NCBI GenBank assembly: GCA_012719355.1
Contig: JAAYAM010000249.1
Location: 1 to 61,624, forward strand
Length of the DNA: 61,624 nt
Direction: 5' to 3'
From: Acidobacteriota bacterium
Lineage (GTDB): Bacteria; Acidobacteriota; UBA6911
Part shown: positions 1-7,872 of the stretch, piece by piece
Position numbering within the stretch: the first letter of the stretch is position 1
Layout: each line of letters opens with the position of its first letter
Position numbers and translations under genes: made by a program
The notes under the pieces: generated by a model
The model's input: only the letters and a program-made list of their open reading frames with translations
Databases searched by the model: none
Told to the model about the DNA's origin: nothing

Positions 1-2
1 AC

Positions 3-575
3 ATGAAGGACGGCAAGGTTGTCGTAAAAGCCGATCCCGGCAAAGGGCTCCCGCTGGCACAGGCGGTTCGTGCAAATCTGTTTGCGACGTATTCCGGAAG
101 GCCTCCCGCGGCGGTCTGGACACAGCGCGGCAAAGTGCTGGATGTCATGAACGTGGCTGCGTGTGAGGTCGCGGTCGATACAGAAACCGGAGAAGTTGAG
201 GTACTCCGGTTCGGCGTCGTTGCCGATCCGGGTAAAGTCATGCGGCGCACCTCACTCGAAAGCCAGATCGACCAGGTGATGGATTTTTCCGCAGGGTGCC
301 AGCTGCAGGAAGAGTTCATCTTCGACAAACAGACCGGAGTGAGACTCAGCACGAACATGATTGAGTACAAGAAGGTCAGCATGCTTGACATGCCGGAAGT
401 TGATCTCGAACTTCTGGAGACGCGCGGCAGCAATGCATGCTATGGCGGCAGCGGCATCAGCCATTCGCTGGCAAACACTCATCTGGTGATAATGGCCATC
501 CACAACGCAATCGGTAAATGGGTCGATCCTCCGGCAACCCCTGACAGGGTTCTCAAGGCTCTCGGCAAGGCATAA
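3..575 (+). CDS. Xanthine dehydrogenase/aldehyde oxidase-family molybdopterin-binding subunit, C-terminal end (partial)
   Basis: This is the last ~190 residues of a large molybdopterin-binding subunit; the gene begins before the window, so the apparent Met is internal. Family signatures are CEVAVDTETGEVEV, a DQVMDFSAGCQLQEE-type segment, the LDMPEVDLELLE stretch and the closing AIHNAIG...PATPDRVLKAL helix. Family members hydroxylate purines, aldehydes or N-heterocycles with a Mo cofactor; the substrate cannot be read from this tail. The catalytic glutamate normally sits in a GxGE motif just before the final helix. Here that place reads GGSGISHS and no Glu lies between it and AIHNAIG, so the chemistry may be altered. 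The partner FeS and FAD subunits, if any, lie outside. Confidence 0.85.
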   Translation: MKDGKVVVKADPGKGLPLAQAVRANLFATYSGRPPAAVWTQRGKVLDVMNVAACEVAVDTETGEVEVLRFGVVADPGKVMRRTSLESQIDQVMDFSAGCQLQEEFIFDKQTGVRLSTNMIEYKKVSMLDMPEVDLELLETRGSNACYGGSGISHSLANTHLVIMAIHNAIGKWVDPPATPDRVLKALGKA

Positions 576-587
576 GACCAGCAATCA

Positions 588-619
588 CGGGGCCGGGTGC
601 TGCGTGCATCCCGGCCCCG
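588..619. terminator. GC-rich hairpin between convergent genes, possible terminator
   Basis: An inverted repeat GGGGCCGGG/CCCGGCCCC, partly extended inward by TGC/GCA, lies between the end of the molybdopterin subunit gene and the converging PHP gene. There is no T-run on either side, so it is only a terminator-like structure; it could reduce read-through in both directions. Confidence 0.35.
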
Positions 620-695
620 CCCACGATCTCCTGTCCTGTGTGAATATCTCCTCGACGTCTTGCATAAATATGCGAATGGCCCGACGGGTCTCTTG

Positions 696-1499
696 TCAGC
701 GGAGCGGGATGGTAAGGCGCTTCCTGTTCTGGTAGGCGACCACTTCGCGGTATCCGGCCGCTTCGGCGAGTTCGCGCCCGCGATCGAGATTGCGGGCGAC
801 ATTGTCTGCCGAATGGGCGTCGGCGTTGATCAACAACGGAATTCCGCGCTTGCAAGCTTCCTTCAGATAGAAGAGCGAGGGGTATGGCTGCTGAACCGGC
901 TTATTCCAGCCGGCGGTGTTGATTTCGATTGCCATATCTGAAGCTGCGATGCTGTCGAGAGCGGCAAGGGCTTCATCAGTCAGATCGACAGATGGGAAGA
1001 AACCGAACTTCTTCGGCAGATCGAAATGCCCGGCGAAATCGAAGAAGCGCGTCTTGGCCGCTGCACGAAGCAGCTCCCAGTATCGACGCCAGATGCTGTC
1101 CTGCTCCTGTTGTGACAGCCGCTCCCAGATGCCGGCCTCATAATCGATCGGGACGTCCCCGACGAAATGCACTGATAAGATAAGATAATCGAACCGGTAG
1201 TTCGACAGTATCTCGCTGACCCGGTCGAAAGTCTGCGGGAAATAGTCGACTTCCAGGCCGAGCCTGATCGTGAGGTCAGGGGTGTTCTCCTTTGCGTGTG
1301 TGACCCGCCGTACATACTCACCGATAAATTCGTGATCCATAGCCCAGCTGCGACGCTTGTTGTCCGGAGCCAGAACGAAATGGTCGGAGATCCCGAACTC
1401 CGCCATCCCCTGACTGCGTGCTGCTGCGATCATCTCGTCGAGTGTGGCGGTTCCGTCACTCCAGGTTGTGTGATTATGGTAGCTGGTACGGATCACCAT
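696..1499 (-). CDS. PHP-domain phosphoesterase, histidinol-phosphatase (HisK)-like
   Basis: A 267-residue stand-alone PHP domain of the length usual for HisK-type histidinol phosphatases. Metal ligands are recognisable in order: HNHTTWSDG at residues 8-16, ISDHF, GLEVDY, SVHFVGD, GHFDLPKKF and NADAHS near residue 227. PHP phosphatases use a trinuclear metal centre to remove phosphate from small phosphoesters. The gene is last in a compact minus-strand unit after ppx, ppk1 and a ROK kinase, starting 5 bp beyond the ROK stop. No other histidine biosynthesis gene is nearby, so hydrolysis of a sugar phosphate or another metabolite is as likely as L-histidinol phosphate. Confidence 0.8.
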   Translation of the reverse strand: MVIRTSYHNHTTWSDGTATLDEMIAAARSQGMAEFGISDHFVLAPDNKRRSWAMDHEFIGEYVRRVTHAKENTPDLTIRLGLEVDYFPQTFDRVSEILSNYRFDYLILSVHFVGDVPIDYEAGIWERLSQQEQDSIWRRYWELLRAAAKTRFFDFAGHFDLPKKFGFFPSVDLTDEALAALDSIAASDMAIEINTAGWNKPVQQPYPSLFYLKEACKRGIPLLINADAHSADNVARNLDRGRELAEAAGYREVVAYQNRKRLTIPLR

Positions 1500-1504
1500 G
1501 AAGT

Positions 1505-2497
1505 TTATCTCCGGGTCAGAAGGTTCCAGATCAGGGCGCCGGCTCCAAGTACGGCAGCGTCGGCCTCATCCAGCGATGAATTCAGCAGCTTTACCTTATT
1601 CCTGAAAACGGGGAAAAGGTGCTGTTCGAGCGACAGCCTTGTCGGCTTGAAAATGAGGTCTCCCGCGGCTGCAAGGCCGCCGAAGAGGATGATTGCTTCC
1701 GGACTCAGGTGCGCCACGGAATCGGCGAGTTTCATGCCGAGTATACTGCCGGTGATGTCGAATGCTTTCAGCGCCAGAGTGTCGCCGTTCATGGCTGCAT
1801 CCGAGACCATGCGGGCGTCAAGTTCATGGAAGCTGATATGACGGAGCCTGCTCGGTTCCGTGGAGTTGCAGATCAGCTCCTGCACGGTACGGCAAAGGCC
1901 GGTCGCGGAACAATACGTTTCGAGACATCCGAGTTTGCCGCAACCGCATTGTCGTCCCTTTGGATCCACAACAGTATGGCCGATCTCTCCTGCAAAGCCG
2001 TCTGCCCCATAGACGAGCTCGCCGTTTGTCACTATTCCGCTTCCGAGTCCCGTTCCCAGCGTGATAATGATGAAATCCTTCATTCCTTTCGCTGCGCCAA
2101 AAAGCATTTCGCCGAGCGCCGCGGCATTGGCATCGTTGGTAACCGCCACCGGAATGGAATAATGCTTCTCGAGTTCGGAACGTACATCGACGTACTCCCA
2201 GCTGATGTTGGGGGGATGCTCAATAGTCGCCCTGCGGTAGTTGGCGTTGGGCGCTCCGATTCCTATTCCCGCCAGTTCGATCCTGCCGGGGAGCGATTTC
2301 CGCAGAAGATCGGAATGATCCTTCAGCCTCGAGAAGAAAACGCCGGGCGGCTGGTCCGAACAGGTCGGCATTGCCGATTTGGCGATGCACCTTCCATTGC
2401 GGTCGACATAACCGAATTTTGTATTGGTGCCGCCGATATCAACTCCTAGCACCACCTCAGACAAATCGCGTGGGGCAGCGGTCTCCGGGTTCATCAA
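1505..2497 (-). CDS. ROK-family sugar kinase (glucokinase-like)
   Basis: A 330-residue ROK protein. The N-terminal phosphate-binding motif VLGVDIGGTNTKFG follows a short leader, the sugar-binding motif GFAGEIGH comes next, and the zinc-binding CGCGKLGCLE confirms ROK membership. The GTGLGSGIV segment is the second phosphate loop. There is no N-terminal helix-turn-helix, so it is a kinase rather than a NagC/XylR-type repressor. Its start overlaps the ppk1 stop by 4 bp (ATGA), implying translational coupling with polyphosphate kinase. Actinobacterial polyphosphate glucokinases are ROK proteins, so polyphosphate may be a phosphate donor here; ATP cannot be excluded from the sequence. Confidence 0.88.
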   Translation of the reverse strand: MMNPETAAPRDLSEVVLGVDIGGTNTKFGYVDRNGRCIAKSAMPTCSDQPPGVFFSRLKDHSDLLRKSLPGRIELAGIGIGAPNANYRRATIEHPPNISWEYVDVRSELEKHYSIPVAVTNDANAAALGEMLFGAAKGMKDFIIITLGTGLGSGIVTNGELVYGADGFAGEIGHTVVDPKGRQCGCGKLGCLETYCSATGLCRTVQELICNSTEPSRLRHISFHELDARMVSDAAMNGDTLALKAFDITGSILGMKLADSVAHLSPEAIILFGGLAAAGDLIFKPTRLSLEQHLFPVFRNKVKLLNSSLDEADAAVLGAGALIWNLLTRR

Positions 2498-4599
2498 TCG
2501 GCTCCTTCAATAGGTACGAACCGTACCGGTGTCAGGGCCCTGACCCGCTCCCGTTCGGCAACTGCAACCTGATAGAGATACTCCTGAACCCTGAGCGGAT
2601 CGGCCCTGCCGGCCGCGACTCTTTCATATTTTCCATCCGGTCTGAGCCTACGGGCCTTTTGATTATCCGCCATCTGCGAGCGTATTGCATGCACGATTCT
2701 CTCTTTCAGATTCTGCTGCTGGACCGGGAACATCAACTCGACACGTCGATCGAGGTTCCTGGGCATCCAGTCCGCGCTCGACAGGTAGACCTCGGGATCA
2801 CCTCCGTTGCTGAATACAAATCCACGACTGTGTTCCAGATACCTGTCGAGAATCGAAACAACCTGTATGTTCTCGCTCAGTCCGGTGACTCCAGGTCTCA
2901 GGCAGCAGATCCCTCTTACATTCAACCTGATCTGAACACCAGCCTTGCTTGCGTCGTACAGCTCCTGGATTATCTGTGGGTCAACAAGCGAGTTCATTTT
3001 GCCGAGAATCTCCGAGCGATGCCCGGCGCGAGCCCAGTCCGCTTCACGGCGAATCAGCAGGATGATTCTCTCGCGCATCCCGACGGGTGCCATGACCAGG
3101 TGGTTGAACAGCGGCGGTTCGGAAAAGCCTGTGATCGTGTTGAAGAAAGCCGATGCATCACTGCCGAACTCCTCAGCCGCGGTGAACAGTCCGAAATCGG
3201 TGTAAATCCGCGCGGTCCGTTCGTTGTAGTTTCCCGTTCCGAGATGCACGTATCTGCAGATGCCGGAAGGTTCGCGGCGCACGACCAGGGCGATTTTTGC
3301 GTGCACTTTCAAGCCGACCAGGCCGTACAGCACGTGGGCTCCGGCTTCTTCCAGATCTCTTGCCCAGCTGATGTTCCGTTCCTCATCAAACCTGGCGGTA
3401 AGCTCGACCAAAACCGTCACCTGCTTGCCGTTTTCCGCCGCACGGATCAGGTGATTGACTATGGGCGAGTCCTTCCCGCTTGTGCGATACAGGGTTTGTT
3501 TTATCGCCAGAACGTCAGGGTCTTCGGACGCGGCCTGAATGAATCTGACCACAGGATCGAATGAGTCGTACGGGTGATGCAGGAATATGTCCTGTTCACG
3601 CAAGACCTCGAAGATGCTCCGCTCCTGCGCGAATTCAGGGCGCAGCAGAGGCGGCTGCAGGCGAAAACGCAGCCTTTCATACCCCGGGGCATCCACGATG
3701 GTGAGAAGCGGGCGTGGATCGAGCGGTCCCTTCAAAGGGAAGAGAGCGGAATCGCTCACCTCGAGCGCCTTCTGGATCTTCTTCAGCAATCCGGGTGAAA
3801 TCATTTCGTATTCAAGGCGGATCGGCCTTGCTCTGCGGCGCTTCTTCAGCTCCGATCGCAGCATCCCGATATAGTCATATCTTTCCTCGTCATCCAGCTC
3901 GAGCTCGGAATCGCGCGTCACCCGTATTCCGGCTACTTCCAGTATCCGGTAGCCCGGAAACAGCCTCGGCAGCCCCCGACACACCGCGTCGTGAAGCCAG
4001 CACATCTGGAACGAGCCCGCATCCGGAATCCTGAAAAGTCCCGGGAAACTCCCCGGCACCTGGACTATCGCAAGACGCGGTTCTTCCCTGTCATCTCCCT
4101 GGTTCTTGGACAGCAGCACTGCAAGATTAACCGTCAGGCCGGGGAGCCATGGAAAAGGGTGCGAGTCATCGACGGCCACTGGGGTCAGGACCGGATAGAT
4201 CTCCCTTTCGAAATACTCGTCCAGGTACTTTTCCTGGGCAGGCTTGTACTGATCGGGAGCCAGGATATGTATGCCCTGGCCGGCGAGAGAAGGTATCAGT
4301 TCGCCGAAATAGAGGGCATGACTCGATCCGTAAAGCTCTCGCACTACTTTAAGCACGCGTTCGAGTTGCTGGTGCGGCGTGAGGCCGGAGGGATCCGGAT
4401 TGTTGTCTCCCTGCTCTATGGAGTTCTGGAGCGACGCAATCCGGACCATGAAGAACTCGTCGAGATTCGAATGGAAGATACAGAAGAACCTGAGACGCTC
4501 CAGGAGCGGATTTCTTGGATCGTGGGCCTCTTCGAGCACTCTGCGGTTGAATTCAAGCCAGCTGAGTTCCCGGTTGAGATAGGTCCCCCTTCTCCGCAT
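2494..4599 (-). CDS. ppk1: Polyphosphate kinase 1
   Basis: A 701-residue PPK1 of normal length that reversibly polymerises the gamma-phosphate of ATP into polyphosphate. It begins with the family N-terminus YLNRELSWLEFNRRVLEEA and HSNLDEFFMVR. The phospholipase-D-like catalytic half has KVHAKIALV, HLGTGNYNERTARIYTD and a second histidine region LDRYLEHSRGF; the autophosphorylated His is in the KVHAK segment. It starts 2 bp after the ppx stop and ends overlapping the ROK kinase start, so synthesis, degradation and possibly use of polyphosphate are encoded in one transcription unit. Confidence 0.97.
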   Translation of the reverse strand: MRRRGTYLNRELSWLEFNRRVLEEAHDPRNPLLERLRFFCIFHSNLDEFFMVRIASLQNSIEQGDNNPDPSGLTPHQQLERVLKVVRELYGSSHALYFGELIPSLAGQGIHILAPDQYKPAQEKYLDEYFEREIYPVLTPVAVDDSHPFPWLPGLTVNLAVLLSKNQGDDREEPRLAIVQVPGSFPGLFRIPDAGSFQMCWLHDAVCRGLPRLFPGYRILEVAGIRVTRDSELELDDEERYDYIGMLRSELKKRRRARPIRLEYEMISPGLLKKIQKALEVSDSALFPLKGPLDPRPLLTIVDAPGYERLRFRLQPPLLRPEFAQERSIFEVLREQDIFLHHPYDSFDPVVRFIQAASEDPDVLAIKQTLYRTSGKDSPIVNHLIRAAENGKQVTVLVELTARFDEERNISWARDLEEAGAHVLYGLVGLKVHAKIALVVRREPSGICRYVHLGTGNYNERTARIYTDFGLFTAAEEFGSDASAFFNTITGFSEPPLFNHLVMAPVGMRERIILLIRREADWARAGHRSEILGKMNSLVDPQIIQELYDASKAGVQIRLNVRGICCLRPGVTGLSENIQVVSILDRYLEHSRGFVFSNGGDPEVYLSSADWMPRNLDRRVELMFPVQQQNLKERIVHAIRSQMADNQKARRLRPDGKYERVAAGRADPLRVQEYLYQVAVAERERVRALTPVRFVPIEGAD

Positions 4600-4601
4600 G
4601 G

Positions 4602-6152
4602 TCAGGTCCTGGCAGCCTCTCTCAGAACGACTTTCTTCCCGAAGATCTCCGTGAAGAAAGCACTGCGGCTGGCAAGCGCCAGTCTGCCCATGGCCAGATC
4701 GGATATGTTCCGTGCCGAGAGAACGATCTGGTCGCCTTCCCTCTGGATCTTGAAATCAAGCACCTTCTGCAGATGATCTTTGTCCAGTGCATTGGCAACC
4801 CTGAGAATTGCGGCAAGCTTCGAGACGATCATCCGTTCATCCCGGTCGAGCGAGATATACGGTATATGGGAACGCTGCGGCAAGGCGCGGCGGTGGTAGC
4901 GGGCGATATTCGCGATGATATCCAGTTCGCGCCTGCGGAGGCCGAAAAGCTCGGATGAGGAGATCAGGTACTGGCTGTGCTTGTGGTGGCCGCGCGGGCT
5001 GACAAAAAGGCCTATATCGTGCAAAAGGGCCGCCACCTCCAGATAAAGACGGTGTGTGTCGGTCATGCGCTGTTCTGTTCTCACCTCTTCGAAGAGCCGA
5101 ACCGAGAGATCCCGCACCCGCTCTGCATGGTTCTCGTCAAAATGGTATTTCCGGCCCAGGCTGCGTGCCGCAGAGAGGATCTGCATCGAAAGCTTCTGCA
5201 GCCGTTTTCCCTGCTCTGAGGGCGCCATATCCTGCAGAATGCCGGCCCGTATGTTTGCATCACTGACAATCACATGCTGTGCCTGAGTCTCCTTCAGGAG
5301 TTGCAGGTAAGTCAAAAGAGCCGGAGACAGCGTTTCGGCGTCAAGGTAGGGAATCGAGAATTTCTGCACCAGTCCATCCACACTAAGCCGCGAGATAGAA
5401 TCGACAAAATCCGAGAAAGCTTCCTTCGGGATGAACGACAGTCTCGAATCCTTCGTGTGGCCGTTAAGTATCCTTGATGCAAAGCGGACATCGCCGCCGA
5501 GGGCGATATAGTTGACGGCACTTCGTACGTCCATTTCCCGCCTGATGTTTGAGAGCAGACTGCTGATCTGCCGCCTGAGAAGGCGAAGTTGCTGATCCTG
5601 CCTCGCGGTCCCGGTCGCGACGCCGGCACGAAGCCGGATCGAGCCGAGAGGGAAGGTGCCGGACTGCTGCAGTTCTCCTCCATGCAACAGAGCCACGTCC
5701 GTGCTTCCTCCACCGACCTCCACCATGATGCTCCGGGCTCCTTGCAGGGCCGGTTCGTTCCTGATTGCATCCATCACGGCCGTCAGGGTGAGCCGGCTTT
5801 CCTCGGGGCCGTCGATTATCTCGATATCCATCCCTGTGCTCATCAGCATGCGGTCAAGAAACATTTCGCTGTTGCTCGACTCCCTCACTGCGCTGGTGGC
5901 CACGGCGCGGTATCTCACCACTCCGTAGGTGTTCATGACGGTCTTGAAATCGCGGAGAACGTCGCAGGCCGCCCTCATCGTCTCTTGGCTGAGATGCCCT
6001 TCCGTGAAAGCCTCGCGGCCGAGCTGAACCCCCTTTTTCAGGGAGTCGAGCACCCGTATCGTTCCGTCGTGATGGACTTCCGCTATGTCCATCCGGATTG
6101 CGCTCGATCCGATATCGATGGCTGCCATCACGAGGTTGGGCTGTGAACTCAT
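4602..6152 (-). CDS. Exopolyphosphatase (Ppx/GppA) with C-terminal HD domain
   Basis: A 516-residue protein with an ASKHA-fold Ppx/GppA domain followed by an HD domain. The first phosphate-binding loop is AAIDIGSSAIRMDIAE near residue 10; the second is VEVGGGSTDVALL near residue 145. The HD domain has LLHDIGLFVSPRGHHKHS around residue 375-395. Ppx/GppA enzymes hydrolyse polyphosphate or pppGpp. The open frame runs on upstream to 6302, but I chose Met at 6152: it is followed at once by the conserved domain, has a GAAAGGA-like ribosome site and leaves room for promoters of the divergent sixA. It is the first gene of the ppx-ppk1-ROK-PHP unit. Confidence 0.93.
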   Translation of the reverse strand: MSSQPNLVMAAIDIGSSAIRMDIAEVHHDGTIRVLDSLKKGVQLGREAFTEGHLSQETMRAACDVLRDFKTVMNTYGVVRYRAVATSAVRESSNSEMFLDRMLMSTGMDIEIIDGPEESRLTLTAVMDAIRNEPALQGARSIMVEVGGGSTDVALLHGGELQQSGTFPLGSIRLRAGVATGTARQDQQLRLLRRQISSLLSNIRREMDVRSAVNYIALGGDVRFASRILNGHTKDSRLSFIPKEAFSDFVDSISRLSVDGLVQKFSIPYLDAETLSPALLTYLQLLKETQAQHVIVSDANIRAGILQDMAPSEQGKRLQKLSMQILSAARSLGRKYHFDENHAERVRDLSVRLFEEVRTEQRMTDTHRLYLEVAALLHDIGLFVSPRGHHKHSQYLISSSELFGLRRRELDIIANIARYHRRALPQRSHIPYISLDRDERMIVSKLAAILRVANALDKDHLQKVLDFKIQREGDQIVLSARNISDLAMGRLALASRSAFFTEIFGKKVVLREAART

Positions 6153-6199
6153 GCGGGAACAGATTCCTTTCAGAAGTGATCGGTGTGATCGGTCTCCAC

Positions 6200-6246
6200 C
6201 TGACCCTGCATTTCCTTTTGATAGTATATCCTGCGGGTGGTATAGA
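6200..6246. promoter_or_regulatory. Probable divergent promoter region between ppx and sixA
   Basis: The 108 bp between the divergent genes is the only AT-richer patch nearby. On the plus strand CTGACC at 6200 is followed by several -10-like hexamers (TAGTAT at 6222, TATATC at 6225). TTGATA at 6218 with TATAGA at 6241 has ideal 17-bp spacing, but its start point would fall inside the sixA ribosome site. On the minus strand TATACT (6223-6228) resembles a -10 for ppx without a clear -35. Confidence 0.35.
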
Positions 6247-6260
6247 TACAGGAGAAACCA

Positions 6261-6761
6261 ATGTTGCTCTACCTGGTCAGACACGCTATTGCATTTCCTC
6301 ACGGCACTCCAGGGATGGAGGATGACGAACGGCCCCTCACGGAAAAGGGAATCCGGGAAATGGAGGATGCCGCCCGAGGGATCTGCAGATTGGGTTACGT
6401 CCCGGATCTGGTGCTCTGCAGTCCCCTGATACGGGCGCGGCAGACCGCAGAGATTTTGCTGCGGGCGTTCGACAGGAAAGTGAAGCTGGAGATCTCCGCT
6501 GATCTGGCTCCAGCCGGTTCACGCCCAAACCTCTATAGCGCCATCCGCGGCTTTGAAGGAGTCGAGAGCCTTATGCTGGTCGGTCATCAGCCTTCTTTGG
6601 GAGAGATCGCCGGTGAACTTGTCTGGGGTTCTCCGGAATATGGGCTGGAACTCAAGAAAGGGGGCGCGTGCGCTATCGAACTGAAGAGCCTCCGCGGAAC
6701 TCTCAAGGGCAGCCTTGTGTCTCTTCTTACCCCTGCCATTTTGCGTAAAGCTGCCTGCTGA
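6261..6761 (+). CDS. sixA: Phosphohistidine phosphatase SixA-like
   Basis: A 166-residue histidine phosphatase. The catalytic RHA motif LYLVRHAIAF is at residues 3-12, followed by DDERPLTEKG, the CSPLIRARQTAEI segment and the second catalytic histidine in LVGHQPSLGE near residue 115. SixA removes phosphate from phosphohistidine, classically on the ArcB HPt domain and on PTS proteins. An AGGAG ribosome site lies 6 bp before the ATG. It is divergent to the polyphosphate unit; SixA-like genes beside ppk/ppx suggest a role in phosphate or polyphosphate metabolism, but that is inference. Confidence 0.88.
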   Translation: MLLYLVRHAIAFPHGTPGMEDDERPLTEKGIREMEDAARGICRLGYVPDLVLCSPLIRARQTAEILLRAFDRKVKLEISADLAPAGSRPNLYSAIRGFEGVESLMLVGHQPSLGEIAGELVWGSPEYGLELKKGGACAIELKSLRGTLKGSLVSLLTPAILRKAAC

Positions 6762-6898
6762 CAAACTGAGATTAAGTGATACAATCGCTGCAGAAGCTGC
6801 CCCCCTCATGGCTGTTTTCTGTCGAATATTTGCCCAGGATTTCGAATGACAGGATGGTTTGTCAGTCAGCTGCCCTAATCGTCGTGAAGAGGGAAGGA

Positions 6899-7792
6899 AT
6901 GAAACTGAATATACTCCTGGTCGATGACAACAAAATTATAAGAAATATGATCCGCACCCAGCTGCTGAACTGGGGATATGAGGTTGAGGAAGCAACCGAC
7001 GGCCTGGAAGCGCTCGAGAAATTGATCCAGATGGCGGGATCGGAGAAGCGGCCCAACATCGTTCTCGTCGACTGGCACATGCCTGAACTTGACGGCATCG
7101 CGCTCTGCAAATGGATCAAGAGTTGCCAGGCGTACAAGACCGGCCCGCACCTGTATGTTCTGTTTCTTACGGTCAGCGACGGCGTCGAAAACGAGACCAT
7201 GGCATTCAAGGCAGGCGCCGACGGGTACATTGTCAAAGGTTCCTGGGAGTCGCTGGAAGCGAAACTCGACTCGGTGAAAGGTCGGATATTCGAGGAGATG
7301 GAACTGAGAGAAACGATCGCATCCCTGCAGAAAGACCCCTGCGGCGTACTGGTGAAACGCGAGATCATAGACCGCCTGGGTCGCCGGGTTGCGGAAGTCG
7401 GGCAGGCGCCCATGGGCATCATCCTGCTTGATGTTGACGACTTCAAGCAAATCAATGACACCCACGGACATCTGGTAGGGGATCAGATACTTGAAGCGGT
7501 CGGGCGAAGACTTCATGACGCGGTACGAAACGGCAATGTCGGACGGTACGGCGGCGATGAGTTCCTGATAGGTCTTCCGGGATGCAGCCAGGAAACCCTC
7601 GAAAAGAGGGCACAGGACATCGCAGCCAGGCTGATGTCAGACCCCATTTCTACATCCGACGGAGAGATCCGCATCTCCATCAGCTATGGCACTGCCGTCA
7701 ATACCGACTCCTTCACGCTGGAGAAGCTTATCTCCACGGCGGATCGAGCTTTATACCGGCAGAAGCAGATCCGCAAACGTAACAGCGCATAG
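6899..7792 (+). CDS. Response regulator with GGDEF diguanylate cyclase output
   Basis: A 297-residue protein: receiver domain at about residues 1-125 (acidic pair in LLVDDNK, phosphoacceptor Asp in VLVDWHMPELDG, conserved Lys in YIVKGS) joined to a GGDEF domain with an intact GRYGGDEFLIGL active-site motif. It should make cyclic di-GMP when phosphorylated. No RxxD inhibitory site is seen at the usual place before GGDEF. The open frame extends 41 codons upstream, but Met at 6899 is preceded by GAGGGAAGGA and begins the receiver directly. c-di-GMP made here could reach the PilZ protein at 15184 ahead of the polysaccharide locus; this link is inferred. Confidence 0.93.
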   Translation: MKLNILLVDDNKIIRNMIRTQLLNWGYEVEEATDGLEALEKLIQMAGSEKRPNIVLVDWHMPELDGIALCKWIKSCQAYKTGPHLYVLFLTVSDGVENETMAFKAGADGYIVKGSWESLEAKLDSVKGRIFEEMELRETIASLQKDPCGVLVKREIIDRLGRRVAEVGQAPMGIILLDVDDFKQINDTHGHLVGDQILEAVGRRLHDAVRNGNVGRYGGDEFLIGLPGCSQETLEKRAQDIAARLMSDPISTSDGEIRISISYGTAVNTDSFTLEKLISTADRALYRQKQIRKRNSA

Positions 7793-7872
7793 TTCAGGCA
7801 AAACTGGAAATAGACTGTTCTCCCTGACGGTTCTTGGTGGTACACTCCTGCACGGTGAAAAAAAGGTGAACT

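Noticed and set aside
2371-3564. 397-residue plus-strand open frame opposite ppk1
   Set aside because: It lies entirely against a clear ppk1 and ROK gene, has no domain-like motifs, and arises from GC-rich codon use.
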